Position numbers and translations under genes: made by a program. 64,000 nt of DNA from Glebionis coronaria. Lineage: Eukaryota; Streptophyta; Magnoliopsida; Asterales; Asteraceae. The number at the start of each line of letters is the position of its first letter. Position 1 is the first letter of the stretch. This document shows positions 23,137 through 35,943 of the stretch, one piece after another. The notes below the pieces were generated by a model. It was not told the origin of the DNA and searched no databases. It worked only from the letters and a program-made list of their open reading frames with translations. The DNA lies in NCBI GenBank assembly GCA_025667525.1, contig JANFOE010000054.1:1116001-1180000 (forward strand), given 5' to 3'.

Positions 23137-24764
23137 GCGGGGTTTATTTTCTAATTAAACTTTAATACACATATACTAATAAATAGTACTATGACATGGT
23201 CATGGTCATGGTTTTTGTTCCCCTGCTCCCCAATCTGACGCACTGTCAAACCAAACAAAAAGGAATGTGTACTCTTGCTTTATATATAAAATATATATAC
23301 TTCCCTTTGGTCTACTGTTTGACGCACGAACAACAGCAAAAGACGCAAGCTTCATTTTTTTTGAACAATTTCAAACGAGACTAGTAAATTAAAGTGTGGC
23401 TTCGTCACTCGACGGTTTTCAAAAATTCAAGTTTCACGATAACCGTTATGACACCGACTATGAATCCTACCAGAAAAATGACACGATTGGACGTGGTTTT
23501 GACTCGGTATACTCATTTGAACAACATATTTTCACAAAAACTTAAAACATATATTTAGCTCCAATGATCCCAAATTTTTCGTTTAAATACCTTGTGTTAC
23601 TCATATATGATACATTCATATCCGAAAATACATTTTTGTTTACGATTCCAACGTACCCATTTAGCCATTTTTGAACAAAGTTTTATGATTTCATGTAAAA
23701 CTTGATTATTAGTTGTAAGAAATGGTTTTTTAGATGTGCAAGTACAAGTAACATGTTATGAACGAAAATAAAACGAAAGTTTAGAGCCTTACAAAGCTAT
23801 GTGAATCGATGGAAATAAGAAATCACGAACCAAAACTAAGAAACCCTAAAGAGAACCCTAGCTCGAAAACTTAATTTGTCTATAAGCCCGAAAGATAAAC
23901 CAAATCCGCAACCCACTTCGTCCTAGCTCGAACCCACGAAAATCTCTAGCTCAACGAACCCTAGCTACGTGACCATTCATCATTTTATGTTTTTGGTATG
24001 TTTTCTTGGATTCAAATGGGATGTGTTTGTATATGTGTAAGTGATATTTTTTAGATAGGTAAGGTGTTTGAAGATTTTCTTGTAAGCTTGTATGAAATGA
24101 ATATGGAGGATGAGGTTGGTGTTGTATGAGTCTCGACAGAGAGAAGATAGAGGGATGGATATGTGTTTGTGTTTTGTGTGTATTTGTACATGAGTTTAGT
24201 TGACTAGTAATAAGTTGGAAGTAAAATATAAATGACACATGGGATTTGTGTTGAATAAGTCTTGGTAGATAGGTATGCAAACTTTGAGATGGAAAGTTTA
24301 AATTGTGAAGGGTAAAGTATATTGTCTAGCTACTTAAAATAGTATATTATAGTTTAAGTGTAAATGTGAGTGGAGGATTGTTGATTTATTTAGGAATATT
24401 AGCTATGATGATATAGTTAATAATGAGGGTAATGTGTAGTGTAAGAAGTGTAGTGAGAATAATATGTAAGTAAAACATGAGTGTGAAAATTGTAAGTATT
24501 TTTGTGTGTAGTAAAACTTGATGAATCATTAACTTAACTAGTTAATGTTAAATATTTAGGCTCGAACGATGAAGTGATGAATGACACGATTTCTTAATGA
24601 CTCAAAATAATGCTAAGCACAAAAATTTAACACACAGAAAAATTAAAACGCATGATATTCCATAAATATGAGATAACTTCTCAACTTTTTAAATCCACAA
24701 GGTTCAAAGCTCAAATTAAATAAATACATGGGAAAATAAAAATGGAAAATTGACGGATGTCACA
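23137..24764 (-). repeat. 3' LTR of the Tekay-like element, inner part
   Basis: Continuation of the LTR interrupted at 2517. Positions 24230-24764 match 30691-31212 of the right LTR, including the shared end ACGGATGTCACA; 23137-24229 has no counterpart there. GTCTCCCCATG at 24765 onward is the polypurine tract read on the minus strand. Confidence 0.8.
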
Positions 24765-24776
24765 GTCTCCCCATGT

Positions 24777-25613
24777 TTAGAGATTTCGTCGCGAAATTAA
24801 GACGTTGTTGTAGTAGGTGGATTGACGAAAAGATGAGGGGTACTTGATCTTGAATTGGTCCTCACGTTCCCACGTGTATTCTGGTCCTCTACGTGTATTC
24901 CAACAGACTTTCACGATAGGTATACGACTCTGCTTGAGTTGTTTGACCTCACGGCCTATGATTTCCACCGGTTCTTCCACGAAGTTGAGTTTTTCGTCGA
25001 GTTGGATCTCTTCCAAAGGAATAAGGTGTGTCTCGTCGGATAAGCATTTCTTCAGATTGAATATTTGGAACACATTATGCACTCGGCTAAGTTCTTGAGG
25101 TAACTCCAAACGATAGGCCACAGGGCCAATCCTCTCTAAGATCTTGAATGGTCCAATGTAACGAGGATTCAACTTCCCACGTTTTCTGAAACGAATTACA
25201 CCCTTCCAATGTGCGACCTTCAACATGACTCTATTGCCAACCTCAAACTCAAGAGGTTTGTGTCTCATGTCAGTATAACTCTTTTGTCGATCTCTTGCTG
25301 CTTGCATACGGCTCTTGATCTTAAAGATCTTCTCAGTAGTTTCATGTATGATCTCAGGTTCGGTGAGTTGAGCATCACCACCCTCTGCCCAACACACGGG
25401 TGAATGACACTTTCTACCATACAATGCTTCAAACAGTGTTGCCTTAATGCTAGTGTGATAACTATTATTGTATGAGAACTCCACCAATGGCAGATGTCTA
25501 TCCCATCCATTTCCAAAGTAGATCACACAAGCTCTCAACATATCTTCTAATGTTTGAATGGTCCTTTCACTTTGACCGTCAGTTTGGGGATGATACGCAG
25601 TGCTCATATCCAA
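24777..25613 (-). pseudogene. Tekay-like integrase C-terminal half with chromodomain-like tail
   Basis: Continues in the same frame after TAG at 25614-25616. It starts [18 protein letters not shown], with the third catalytic residue (E) of integrase. Then follow the plant Gypsy C-terminal motifs ([68 protein letters not shown]). The last 60 residues ([18 protein letters not shown]...[16 protein letters not shown]) resemble the chromodomain-type tail of chromoviruses, thought to guide insertion into heterochromatin. The stop lies 13 bases from the LTR. Confidence 0.85.
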
Positions 25614-25616
25614 CTA

Positions 25617-26907
25617 CGTTCCCAATGCTTTCTGCAGCGACTTCCAAAATTGAGAAGTAAATCGGCTATCTCGGTCGGAGATTATAGACACAGGCACACC
25701 ATGCCTCGTGACTACTTCCTTCAAGTATGTTCTTGCTAACTTATCCATTCCATCTGTCTCCTTGATTGGTATGAAGTGAGTCAATTTGGTGAGTCGGTCA
25801 ACGATAACCCAAATAGTGTCAAATCCAGCTGAGGTTTTAGGTAGCTTTGTAATGAAATCCATAGTGATCCTTTCCCACTTCCATTCTGGCAGTTCAGGTT
25901 GGACTAACAATCCTGATGGTTTCATATGTTCGTCTTTGACCTTGGCACAAGTCAAGCACTTGCCAACATAGGTGGCGATGCCCGCCTTCATGTTCGGCCA
26001 CCAATACAACATCTTAAAGTCATGATACATCTTGTCAGATCCCGGATGTATGGAGTATTTTGACTTACGCGACTCATGAATAATCAAAGATCGTAGGTCA
26101 CCATGGCACGGTAAGCAATTCCTATTATCAAGGCATAATGTTCCATCCGAGTGAGCTTCTAACTTCTTTATCATGCCTTCAATATCTTCAGTCTTAAGAA
26201 TTTCCTCCTCAAATGCCTCATTCCGAGCCTTAAGAATTAAGGATGAAAGGTATAAGCCAATGGTCATCACCAAGGCCTTCACTCTAAGAACCTTCTCCTT
26301 TCGACTCAAAGCGTCAGCTACTACATTTGCCTTTCCCGGGTGATAACGGATCTCACTATCGTAATCACTGAGCAACTCTAGCCAACGTCGTTGTCTCATG
26401 TTAAGTTCCTTTTGATTCAAGATGTGTTGTAAACTTTTATGATCAGTGAATACAACACACTTTGTGCCATAAAGGTAGTGTCTCCAAATCTTTAGCGTAA
26501 ACACCACTACTCCTAACTCTAGATCATGAGTTGTGTAGTTCTTCTCGTGCACTTTTAGTTGTCTTGACGTATAAGCAATGACCTTAGTCCTTTGCATCAA
26601 CACCACACCTAACCCTTTTATGGATGCATCACAATACACCACAAAGTCTTCATTACCCTCGGGTAGGGCTAGTATAGGTGCTTCACACAACATCTGCTTC
26701 AATGTTTGGAATGCCGAATCTTGGTCTTCTTTCCACTCAAACTTATTGTCCTTTTTAGTTAACTCAGTCATTGGTTTAGCTATTTTGGAGAAACCCTCGA
26801 TGAATCTCCTATAGTAACCAGCAAGACCTAAAAATTGGCGGATCTCCATGGGTGTTGTAAGAGTCGCCCAATCCTTCACAGCCTCGAATTTAGCAGGATC
26901 AACGTGA
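25617..26907 (-). pseudogene. Tekay-like RT C-terminus, RNase H and integrase N-terminal half
   Basis: Open from a frameshift near 26907 to TAG 25614. RT thumb and RNase [90 protein letters not shown]. Integrase then shows the H-H-C-C zinc finger ([12 protein letters not shown]...CLTCAKVK), MDFITKLP, a catalytic D in SDRDSRF, and ends GT before the stop. Only one internal break in about 430 codons, so this part is well preserved compared with the rest. Confidence 0.9.
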
Positions 26908-27678
26908 AATACCACTGCTATAGATTACATGCCCAAGGAATTGCATTGTGTTTATCCAAAACTCACATTTGGAAAACTTTGCATATAACCTCTCATTCCT
27001 CAGCAGCTCTAGTATGGTCTTCAAATGTTCCTTGTGTTCTTCTTCATTACGTGAGTATATGAGAATATCATCAATGAATACAATCACAAACTTGTCCAAA
27101 TATGGCTTGCAAACTCGGTTCATGAGTTCCATGAATACCGTAGGTGAATTTGTCAAACCAAAAGGCATAACTTGGAACTCGTAGTGTCCGTATTGGGTTC
27201 TAAAAGTCGTCTTGTGAACATCTTCTTCTCTAACCCTTAGTTGATGGTATCCCAACCTTAAATCAATCTTCGAGTATATGCTAGATCCTTGTAGTTGGTC
27301 GAAAAGATCGTCAATTCTTGGCAATGGGTAACGGTTCTTTATCGGCAGATTGTTCAACTCTCGGTAATAAATACACATCGTAAAGGATCCATCTTTCTTT
27401 TTGATAAATAGGACCGGTGCTCCCCAAGGTGAGGAACTCGGCCTAATGAAACCCTATTCAGAAAGCTCCTTTAGTTGTTTAGATAACTCCTTCATCTCTG
27501 CTGGTGCTAAGCGGTATGGTGCTCTAGCAACTAGTGAAGCTCCTGGTGTAAGCTCTATATGAAACTCCACTTGTTGTGTTGGTGGTAATCTCGGTAAATC
27601 TTATGGAAACACGTTTGGAAAATCTCTAACAATCAGTACATCTTCAACCTTGTTCTCATGATATTCTGCTTCCTCCTT
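26899..27678 (-). pseudogene. Tekay-like reverse transcriptase, N-terminal part
   Basis: In the same frame as gag-protease upstream but interrupted by TAA at 27601-27603 and TAG at 27454-27456. From 27378 the frame is open: [47 protein letters not shown], and the catalytic [13 protein letters not shown] (F-I-D-D, a common plant Gypsy variant). It closes at TGA 26899-26901 because of a one-base shift near 26907; the expected continuation is found in the neighbouring frame. Confidence 0.9.
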
Positions 27679-29121
27679 TTACGTTACTTGAACCAAGAAC
27701 AATGGACATCCCTTCTCAATGTATCTTTGGGTTCTAATACATGAGATGACTTCTAGTCTCGATCTATTCTTTACTCCACTTCTTTCGCCTTGTATGATTA
27801 GTACATCGTTTCCATAAGGAACACGGACGCACTTCTCATGACGTACGATTTCCGTGTGCTGCTTTGACATCCAATCCATGCCAATGATAACGTCAAAACT
27901 TCCTAGTTCTACGGGGAGTAAGTCGATATTGAACGAATAATCTTGTAACCTTAGACTACATCCTTTCAAAATTGCATCGGTTGTCATTGACTTCCCATCG
28001 TCTAGTTCTACATTGTACTTAATATCTAACGCAGTATGGGCAATATTTAGGCGTTCACTAAATGCAGATGACACAAAACTTCTATCCGCACCAGAATCAA
28101 ATAGTACTGAAGCATAGTTGTTATTGACTAGGAACGTACCAGTCACAACATTGTTGTCTTGCACCGCAACCTCAGCACACAAATGATACACCTTGCTAGG
28201 TGCCGTGAATCCTCTTGGAGCACTGGTTGTGGCTCGGTTATTTCCTCCCCGATTCCCCTGGTTCTGCTTCTGGTTCCCTTGGTTGTGGTTTTGTTTGCCT
28301 CGGATTTGATTACCACGACCTTGGTTCCCACTGCTTGGACACTTATTCTTGTAATGCCCTTTCTCTCCACACCCAAAACAAGTAACATTCGCTCCTTGTC
28401 CACCTTGAGTTCCTGGTCCTCTTTGGTTAGCAGGACGGGGTGGAGCTCGACACTCCTTTGCCTTATGTCCAGCCTTTCCATAGTTGTAGCATGTAGGAGG
28501 ACATGCTCTCTCGTGGTGTCGGCCGCACTTCTCACAGAAAGGAAATCTTTTAGCATAGTTACTAGTATCACCTTGCCCAACAGTAAACACTCTATCCACT
28601 TCCTGACGCTTGTTTTGATTGTAGTTATTAGTGTTGTTGTTGTTATTGTTGTTGAACTGATTACGAGACCACTTCCTCTTATCTCCAGCATTCTCCCCCA
28701 ACTCTTGCACCACTTGGTACATTAAACTCTGAGCCATATCAATTGCCTCATGCAAGTCATTTGGCTTTGATGAAGTCACATTCCCCTTGATGTTCAAAGG
28801 TAAGCCTTTAATGTATCGCTCCAACAATCGGTCATTGTTGGGCACCGTCTCGGGACACAACAGAATTAGCTCTTTAAAGCGCTGATTGTAAGCAGTAAGG
28901 GCGGTACCCTTGACTTTCAAGTTCCATAGCTCAACCTCCATTTGTGTGACTTCATTTCGTGGACAATATTTCCTAACAAACATAGCCTTGAACTCACTCC
29001 AAGGTGTAGATTGTGCAACATCAATAGTCACTGCACGAGCATAAACGTTCCACCAAGTCAAAGCACTATCCACCAGTGTGCTTGATGCAAACTTCACCAA
29101 CATTGCTAATCCCATATTGAG
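27679..29121 (-). pseudogene. Tekay-like Gag (central and C-terminal) and protease
   Basis: A 478-codon open stretch. The Gag retrotransposon domain (ALTWWNVYARAV, FVRKYCPRNEV, CPETVPNNDRLLERYIKGLP) is followed by an Asn-rich linker and three cysteine clusters: CEKCGRHHERAC; CYNYGKAGHKAKEC, where the second Cys is Tyr; and an intact CFGCGEKGHYKNKC. Then comes the aspartic protease with VLFDSGADRSFVS near 28090 and the flap-like VIIGMDWM. It ends at TAA 27679-27681. At the 5' side a frame change near 29120 separates it from the Gag N-terminus. Confidence 0.9.
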
Positions 29122-29161
29122 ATTCTAACTTCTCAAACCATCTAGTCAAACCTACTGTACC

Positions 29162-29401
29162 TTAAGTACCACGGAAACTCACTTGCGTAACCGCGCGAAA
29201 TTCCTTGTAGGTACAGGTCCGTGCATCGGTAATAGTGGCTCCTCGGTTTGTCTCCTCTTGTGTGCTCGCTGCACGGGTCACTCCAGCTGCTGCGAGTGCC
29301 TCGGCCACTCGTTTTGCGATCATCTGGCTGAGCATGACCGGGTCAATTCCATCGGTAGCGGCTGGTGGATTCTGCGTCTCAGATCTTCGAACGGGTGCCA
29401 T
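29162..29401 (-). pseudogene. Tekay-like Gag N-terminus
   Basis: A genuine ATG at 29399-29401 opens MAPVRRSETQNPPAATDGID, followed by an Ala-rich helix (MIAKRVAEALAAAGV) and CTYKEFRAVTQVSFRGT. TAA stops it at 29162-29164. The frame continues past the stop (GLTRWFEKLESQYG) to about 29120, where a shift joins it to the next piece. Confidence 0.8.
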
Positions 29402-29976
<575 letters not shown>

Positions 29977-30200
29977 AACCACTCAAGGGTGGCCTAGTGG
30001 TAAAAAGATTTGTGGCTATCACTCCAAAGTGTTGTGAGGTCTCAAGTTCAATTCCCACTAGGTGAAAACAACCTTGAAGTGGCCACGCTAACCTCCTGAA
30101 AAGGGAGGGCTTTACCTGGTTTGAGTCTGTGTGGCGGTGGGCTCAAACCCCGTGGATTAGTCGGCCAATGAGTCTGAAATCACGACTACCAAAAAAAATA
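29977..30200 (+). mobile_element. tRNA-derived SINE with 12-base target duplication
   Basis: A 224-base element flanked by exact CAACCTAGTTCT repeats (29965-29976, 30201-30212). The head carries an A box (GGTGGCCTAGTGG, about 29988-30000) and a B box (AGTTCAATTCCC, about 30044), the internal polymerase III promoter of tRNA-derived SINEs. The tail is AAAAAAAATA. SINEs encode no protein and borrow LINE enzymes. It lies between primer-binding site and gag of the Tekay-like element and therefore inserted later than that element. Confidence 0.9.
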
Positions 30201-30222
30201 CAACCTAGTTCTCTATAACCAT

Positions 30223-30235
30223 GGCTCTGATACCA
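30223..30235 (-). other. Primer-binding site of the Tekay-like element
   Basis: On the minus strand TGGTATCAGAGCC, three bases after the 5' LTR end, an exact match to the plant site complementary to initiator methionine tRNA. Confidence 0.9.
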
Positions 30236-30238
30236 ATC

Positions 30239-31212
30239 TGTCACACCCCCAAAATATCAGAGTATAATGGCAACAAGGGGGTGGTTACGTCATGATTATC
30301 ATACACACAGTTACAAAGAACGATTGTTAAATGAGACGTTCGTAAAATTGATCACTTGCATTTGATAAAATAAGGAGTTTTAACATAGTGCGGAAGCATA
30401 CAAACTGGTCACAGATACAGAATCATAGTTTACAAATGGTACAAATGATCTTTATTTTTAACAGAAATGATGGCCAGACATGAGACCTCACATAACATCT
30501 TCATTCTTAATACCTGAGAAAAACATTGCTAAAGTGTCAACATAAAGCTGGGGAGTTCATAGGTTAAGTTAATTTGAAGTGTTTAATAAACCACAAGATT
30601 TTCCCACACATGATGACAATATAATAAATACAAAGTCATCATAAAATCATTTATTACAGTCTAAGCTCATGACACTGAAGCGTAAATGAAAGATGGGATT
30701 TGTGTTAAATAAGTCTCGGTAGATAGGTATGCAAAATTTGAGATGGAAAGTTTAAATTGTGAAGGGTAAAGTATATTGTCTAGTTACTTAAAATAGTATA
30801 TTATAGTTTAAGTGTAAATGTGAGTGGAGGATTGTTGGTTTATTTAGGTATATAAGGTATGATGATATAGTGAATAATGAAGGTAATGTGTAGTATAAGA
30901 AGTGTAGTGAGAATAATATGTAAGTAAAATGTGAGTGTGAAAATTGTAAGTATTTTTGTGTTTACTAAAGATTGATAAATCGTTAACTAGTTAACGTTAA
31001 ATATTTAGGCTCGAACGATGAAGTGATGAATAACACGATTTCTTAATGACTAAAAATAATGCTAAGCACAAAAATTTAACACATAGAAAAATTAAACGCA
31101 TGATATTCCATAAATATGTGATAACTTCTCAACTTTTTAAATCCACAAGGTTCAAAGCTCAAATTAAATAAATACATGGGAAAATAAAAATGAAAAGTTG
31201 ACGGATGTCACA
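30239..31212 (-). repeat. 5' LTR of the Tekay-like element, internally deleted
   Basis: 974 bases running TGTCACACC to GATGTCACA on the plus strand. Its two halves match 889-1335 and 24230-24764. About 2.28 kb present in the other LTR is missing at the junction near 30690. The deleted part may include promoter sequence. Confidence 0.85.
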
Positions 31213-31217
31213 TTAAA
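31213..31217. repeat. Target-site duplication of the Tekay-like element (right copy)
   Basis: TTAAA, identical to 884-888. Confidence 0.85.
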
Positions 31218-31244
31218 TCACTAACTTTACATTTTTTTTGCTTT

Positions 31245-33874
31245 GACAAGTTGGTGAAAAGTTTGTTACAGTGGAGCAGTTTAAAGAATGTCGAACATAC
31301 TACGCGTTGGCAAATGGATATAGTTTATGGTATAAACAAATCGGCACATGATAAGGTTATTGCAAAGTGTCGGCAGAGAAAAGAACTTATCACGGATCCT
31401 AGTAAGGGTAAAAAAAGAGCATTCAATAAATACCCATCCAAGGATCCAAAGGAAGCGTCTACTCATTCCATTTGTCCTTGGAGGTGTTACGCCGGAAATA
31501 TGAAGGTTTTAGATGGTTCATTTTAGGTAATTTATTTAAAAGATGAACACATTTGTGTTAAAACTTTCAACTATGGGAACTCATTAATTACAAGTGGTTA
31601 GGAAAACACTTTGAGATAAGATTAGAGAAAATCCAAAGATCACACTTAATGTTATAGCAGAGTTGGTTACAAAAAAGTATAGTTGTATTGTCAGTCCAAA
31701 CCAATGTAGGAGAGCAAAGGAATATGCATTAAGTGAAGCTGAGTGTAGTTTGCAAGATCACTATGGTATGTTGTGGTCTTATGCTAAGGTACTGTTAGGT
31801 TCAAATGAGGGTTCCACGGAAAAGTCGGTGTGACTGTGAACCCTGATGAGAAGACATATTTTGACAGATTCTATGTTTGTTTACATGGTTTAAAAGAGTA
31901 GTGGAAGCTATGTTGTAGAAGAATCATATCATTAGATGGGTGTTTTTTGAAGAAACCAAATTCAGGGGAAATACTAATAGAAGTGGGTAGAGACTGTAAT
32001 AATCAAATCTATCCAGTGGCTTGGGCTATTGTGAATGCCGAAAATAAAGAGAATCGATGCTTGTTTCTTTCTCTACATGGTGAAGATTTAGAGTATCCAA
32101 ATGGTTGTGGATTAACACTAATATCAGACCGACACAAGGTATAAATTATATTTACTTGTAAATGACTTATTGTTTATAGCATAATATTATTATATTAAAG
32201 TTAAATCTTCTTCGTATGGTTTAATTGAAGCTGTAAAGCAAGTTATGCCATATTCAGAGCATAGGCAGTGTGTGCGTCACATCTATGAGGGTTTTCGAAA
32301 GTAGTTTAGTGGGTTGGAGTTTAAACTGTTATTTTGGGTAGCATCAAAAGCAGCATATCCATAATTGTTTAACAAGATCATGGAAAAAACAAAAAAAAGC
32401 ATATCTAAAAGCCTATCAATACTTGACCAAAAAAGACCCACAAACCTGGTCTAGAGCTTTTTTCTTTGAATTCTCTAACTATGAAGTTGTGGAAAATGAC
32501 TTTAGTGAGTGTTTTAATAAGGTTTTAGTTAGTATAAGGCATAAACCAACAATTACATTGCTAGAGTCAATAAGAGTTTTACTCATGGAGAGGATGCATA
32601 CAATGAGACTTACGATGGAAAATGGACAGTTGAACTTTGCCCTAAGATTCAAGTAATTTTGGAGCACACTAAAGATCAAAAAAGGTAATACTCATTTTGT
32701 ATGTTTATTTTTAAAATGGTCTTGTTTAGTTAAAGATCGTGGAATATTATATGATAATTTATGAATGTGCAGATTTTGGCATGTAATTCCAGCCGGTAAT
32801 AGCAAGTTTGAAGTTACGAAAAGTTATGAAGCTTTTAAGGTTGACGAGAAGTCTAAAATTTATTCATGTAGAATGTGGCAGATTTTAGGTTTGTTGTGTG
32901 TTCATGCAGTAGCTTGTATCTTTAAGCTCAATAAGTTAGTATAGATACTTGTGCCTTCATGCTTTCACATAGATATGTTTAGTGTAGCTTACAATCACTT
33001 TTTGAATCCAGTTGAGGGTATTTCATTTTGGCCTGATTGTAGCAACTTATCTAGGATACCAGGACCTATTCCAAAGGTAATGCCTGGTAGACCCAAAAAG
33101 AAGAGGATTAGGGATAGTCATGAAAAGATATCTTCTAAAAAATATCCAGGGCTTGGTTGCAAATGACATGGCAAAATTATGAGGAACATGGACATAACAA
33201 AAATGAATGTAAAAATCCAACAATCCCAAAGCCACCTAAGGAAAAAGGTAAGGCTAGTAGACCCAAAAAGGTTGTGTCCATAGACAAGACGAATGAGGTA
33301 CATGAAGATGATATACCTAGGTTTGTGAACACGTCAATTAGTGAGTTTGAAAAGTATCCCTCTAAGAATTTTGTTGTTTCAAGTAATGGAAGAAGGGTTA
33401 ACTTAGGCAAGAACTGTAACAAGAATAAAAGTGGTGCAAAATCAGCAAGTAGTTATTTTGTTAAGATGAGAGGAGGAAAAACTAGTAGAGGTATATTAAG
33501 ACCAGCAGAGAGATTAGGTTTAATTGATAGATGGTTAGGAGTGGATGGTGCAAGTTCAGACACAATTGATGGAACACGGGTTAGATGAAGTTCACGTGTG
33601 GCCACGAAATCTAACAAAATTGTCGCATGTAGTATTCTTGAAACACAACAATCTCATGTTGTTGGTAAAGTTGCTGGAAAAAAAAGAAATGTAAATGATG
33701 TTCAAAAATTACCCAACAATCAAGCTGCAACTACTCAAGAACCACCACAGCAGAGAATGTGTGATGTACAAGTTCTACCAGCAAGGCAAAGAAGCCATCG
33801 GATTCTGCTAAGGAAAATTTCAGCAAAAGTTACAGGTCCAGGTTCCTTAGTTGACAGTGAGATTGTCATCGAGT
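31245..33874 (+). pseudogene. Mutator-like (MULE) transposase remnant
   Basis: Pieces follow the plant MuDR order. First the MULE N-terminal domain (FVTVEQFKECRTYYALANGY, then CPWRCYAG near 31470). Then the MULE DDE core: SLDGCFLKK near 31930, YPVAWAIVNAENKENRCLF, TLISDRHK near 32130. Then SWIM-like CRMWQILGLLCVHAVA near 32870, and a C-terminal knuckle-like MTWQNYEEHGHNKNEC in which two of the Cys are replaced. An 88-base intron with GT...AG ends (32685-32772) restores the frame between KDQK and WHVIPAGN; a second, less certain one lies near 32140-32205. Stops (for example TAG at 31901 and TGA near 33586) and frame changes disable it. The 5' end is cut off by the Tekay-like element. A transposase of this type moves a DNA element in the nucleus. 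Confidence 0.85.
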
Positions 33875-33879
33875 GAAAA

Positions 33880-34949
33880 CACTTGTAAAAAATAGTTTGT
33901 GCACTTACTTTGGTCATTATATTATGTGCAAATAACTATTAATGTTAGGTACATGTAAGTTCAAAACTCTAACCATGAGAAAGTGGGGGCATTTAGTACC
34001 ACTTTCATTCCCTATTTTGTTCATGTAAGGGCTATTATGTTCTGGATTGTAACAAACATGAGAAGTGCTGGACTTAAAGCCACTTAAAAGCCCTATTTTG
34101 TACATGGGAGGGTTATGTTGTTATGAAAGAACTTGTAATGAAGAATTAAGTTGTTTATATCAAAACATGTTAATTGTGTGATTATTATTCTTTTGTTGTA
34201 TGATGTTTTAAAAACATTAAAAAAATTGTTAAATGAAAGAATAGATTGCTGGAAGAGTAAATCTGCTTTTGTAATGAGAGATAAACATTGAAAATAGGTT
34301 AGTAATAGTATGTGATTTTGTTTTCAAAAAAATAGAAAAACAAAGACATGTGGAAAATCATGAAGTGTAACAAGTACATGGCGGGAGAAAACAAGGTAAC
34401 TTGTACACGGTGGCACCACCGGTTAGGCAGGTAAAAAGATACACTCGATCCCAGTACAACTTTACAAAGTTTAATGGTCAAAGTTGCAATTTTTTTTGTT
34501 TGATACATATAAAAGGATATTAGAAAAAGTATGATACATTTTGGTGCCATTAGCCCTTCTTCACATTATGCCCAGGCATAGAAGAGGCTTAGGGTACAAA
34601 ACTGCACACCCTAAGATTTTGATTTTTTTGTAATCCTTTGTGTACTAAATTTATAAATGTAATACTAGGTTTTTGTAATGGTAATATACTTACGACCATT
34701 GTTACTTGCTTTTAGATAGGGGTCAACATCATTTGCTTTAACTCAGTTTTTGGCTAAAAACACAAAAACGAATAAAAAAATGGTTTTTATTTTTCAAAAC
34801 CGTTTTGATTTGTTCTAGATTCGGTTTTTTTGTTACGTTTATCGCGATTGTTTTTGTTACGTTTATCGCGGTTTGGTTAAATTTCTAATGCAACATTAAA
34901 TTACTCACTCAAATTTTTAAAAAAGAAAAAAAATACAAAATAATAAGAA
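33880..34949. other. AT-rich flank, nothing coding seen
   Basis: Probably the 3' end of the Mutator-like element and what follows it. I could not find its terminal inverted repeat. A 24-base tandem pair containing GTTACGTTTATCGCG lies at 34829-34871. The last nine bases, TAATAAGAA (34941-34949), are the duplication of the next element. Confidence 0.5.
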
Positions 34950-35934
34950 GAGTGAAATGCAAAAATCATCCCTGTGTTATGTCGAAAAATCGAATTACAT
35001 CCTTCATTAGTTTTTTGGACATCAACCATCCCTACGTTAGTGAACGGTGCATCATACATCCTTCTGGACAGATGGTGCTAATGGTTTTCTAGTTAAAAAT
35101 TAACAAGGTCTAAAATGAAGGGTATTCTTGTCTTTTTCCTTTTACAGAGATTTATAGTGAACCTTATTATTTAAAAAAATAGAAAAGTGTTTTCATAAAA
35201 AAAATAAGGTTTTTCGAAAAAAATAAAAAACATTTTTTTTGAAAAAAAAATTTAATATTTTTTTAAAAGTTTGTTTCGAGAAAACAATTAAACTTCTTTT
35301 TTAAAATAACTTGTTTAGAAAAAAAAATTATTTCGGAAAAAAAAAGTTTAATCTTTTTTGAAAAGAATAAAAAACAATTTTTTTGAAAATAAAGTCTAAA
35401 TTTTTTAGTAAAGTTTGTTTCGAAAAAAAATTAATTTTTTTTAAAAAATAACTTGTTTCGAAATTTTTTTTTAAATAACTTGTTTCGAATTTTTTTTTTC
35501 AAAACAATTTTTTTTTAAAATAGTTTTTTTCGAAATAAATTATTTTTAAAAAAAGGTTTAATTTTTTTCGAAACAAACTTTTTTTAAAAAAAATTAAATT
35601 TTCTTTCGAAAAAAATGTTTTTATTTCTTCGAAAAAGATTAACTTTTTTTCCTAATTTTTTTTTCCCGAAAAAACTTATTTTTTTAAATAAACACACTTT
35701 TCGATTTTTTTAAATGATATGGTTCAATATACATCCCTGGAAAAGAAAAAAGACAAGAATACCCTCCATTTTAGACCTTGTTGATTTTTAACGAGAAAAC
35801 TATTTGCACCATCTGTCCATAGGGATGTATGATAAACCGTTCACTAATGGAGGGATGATTGGTGTCCAAAAAACTAAAGAATGATTTAATTCGATTTTTC
35901 GACAGACCACAAGGATGATTTTTGCACTTCACTC
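34950..35934. mobile_element. Mutator-type MITE with about 200-base terminal inverted repeats
   Basis: It starts GAGTGAAATGCAAAAATCAT and ends with the near-exact reverse complement, and the two arms stay similar for about 200 bases (34950-35150 against 35735-35934). It is flanked by an exact 9-base duplication, TAATAAGAA, at 34941-34949 and 35935-35943, the diagnostic length for Mutator-like elements. The centre (35160-35720) is a run of A- and T-tracts around TTTCGAAA-like words. There is no coding capacity, so a transposase from elsewhere must have moved it. Confidence 0.93.
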
Positions 35935-35943
35935 TAATAAGAA

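Noticed and set aside
23951..24280. 109-codon minus-strand frame
   Set aside because: Lies within the Tekay-like LTR, of low complexity, no recognisable domain.
28159..28725. 188-codon plus-strand and 182-codon minus-strand frames
   Set aside because: Other-frame shadows of the Tekay-like Gag zinc-knuckle region.
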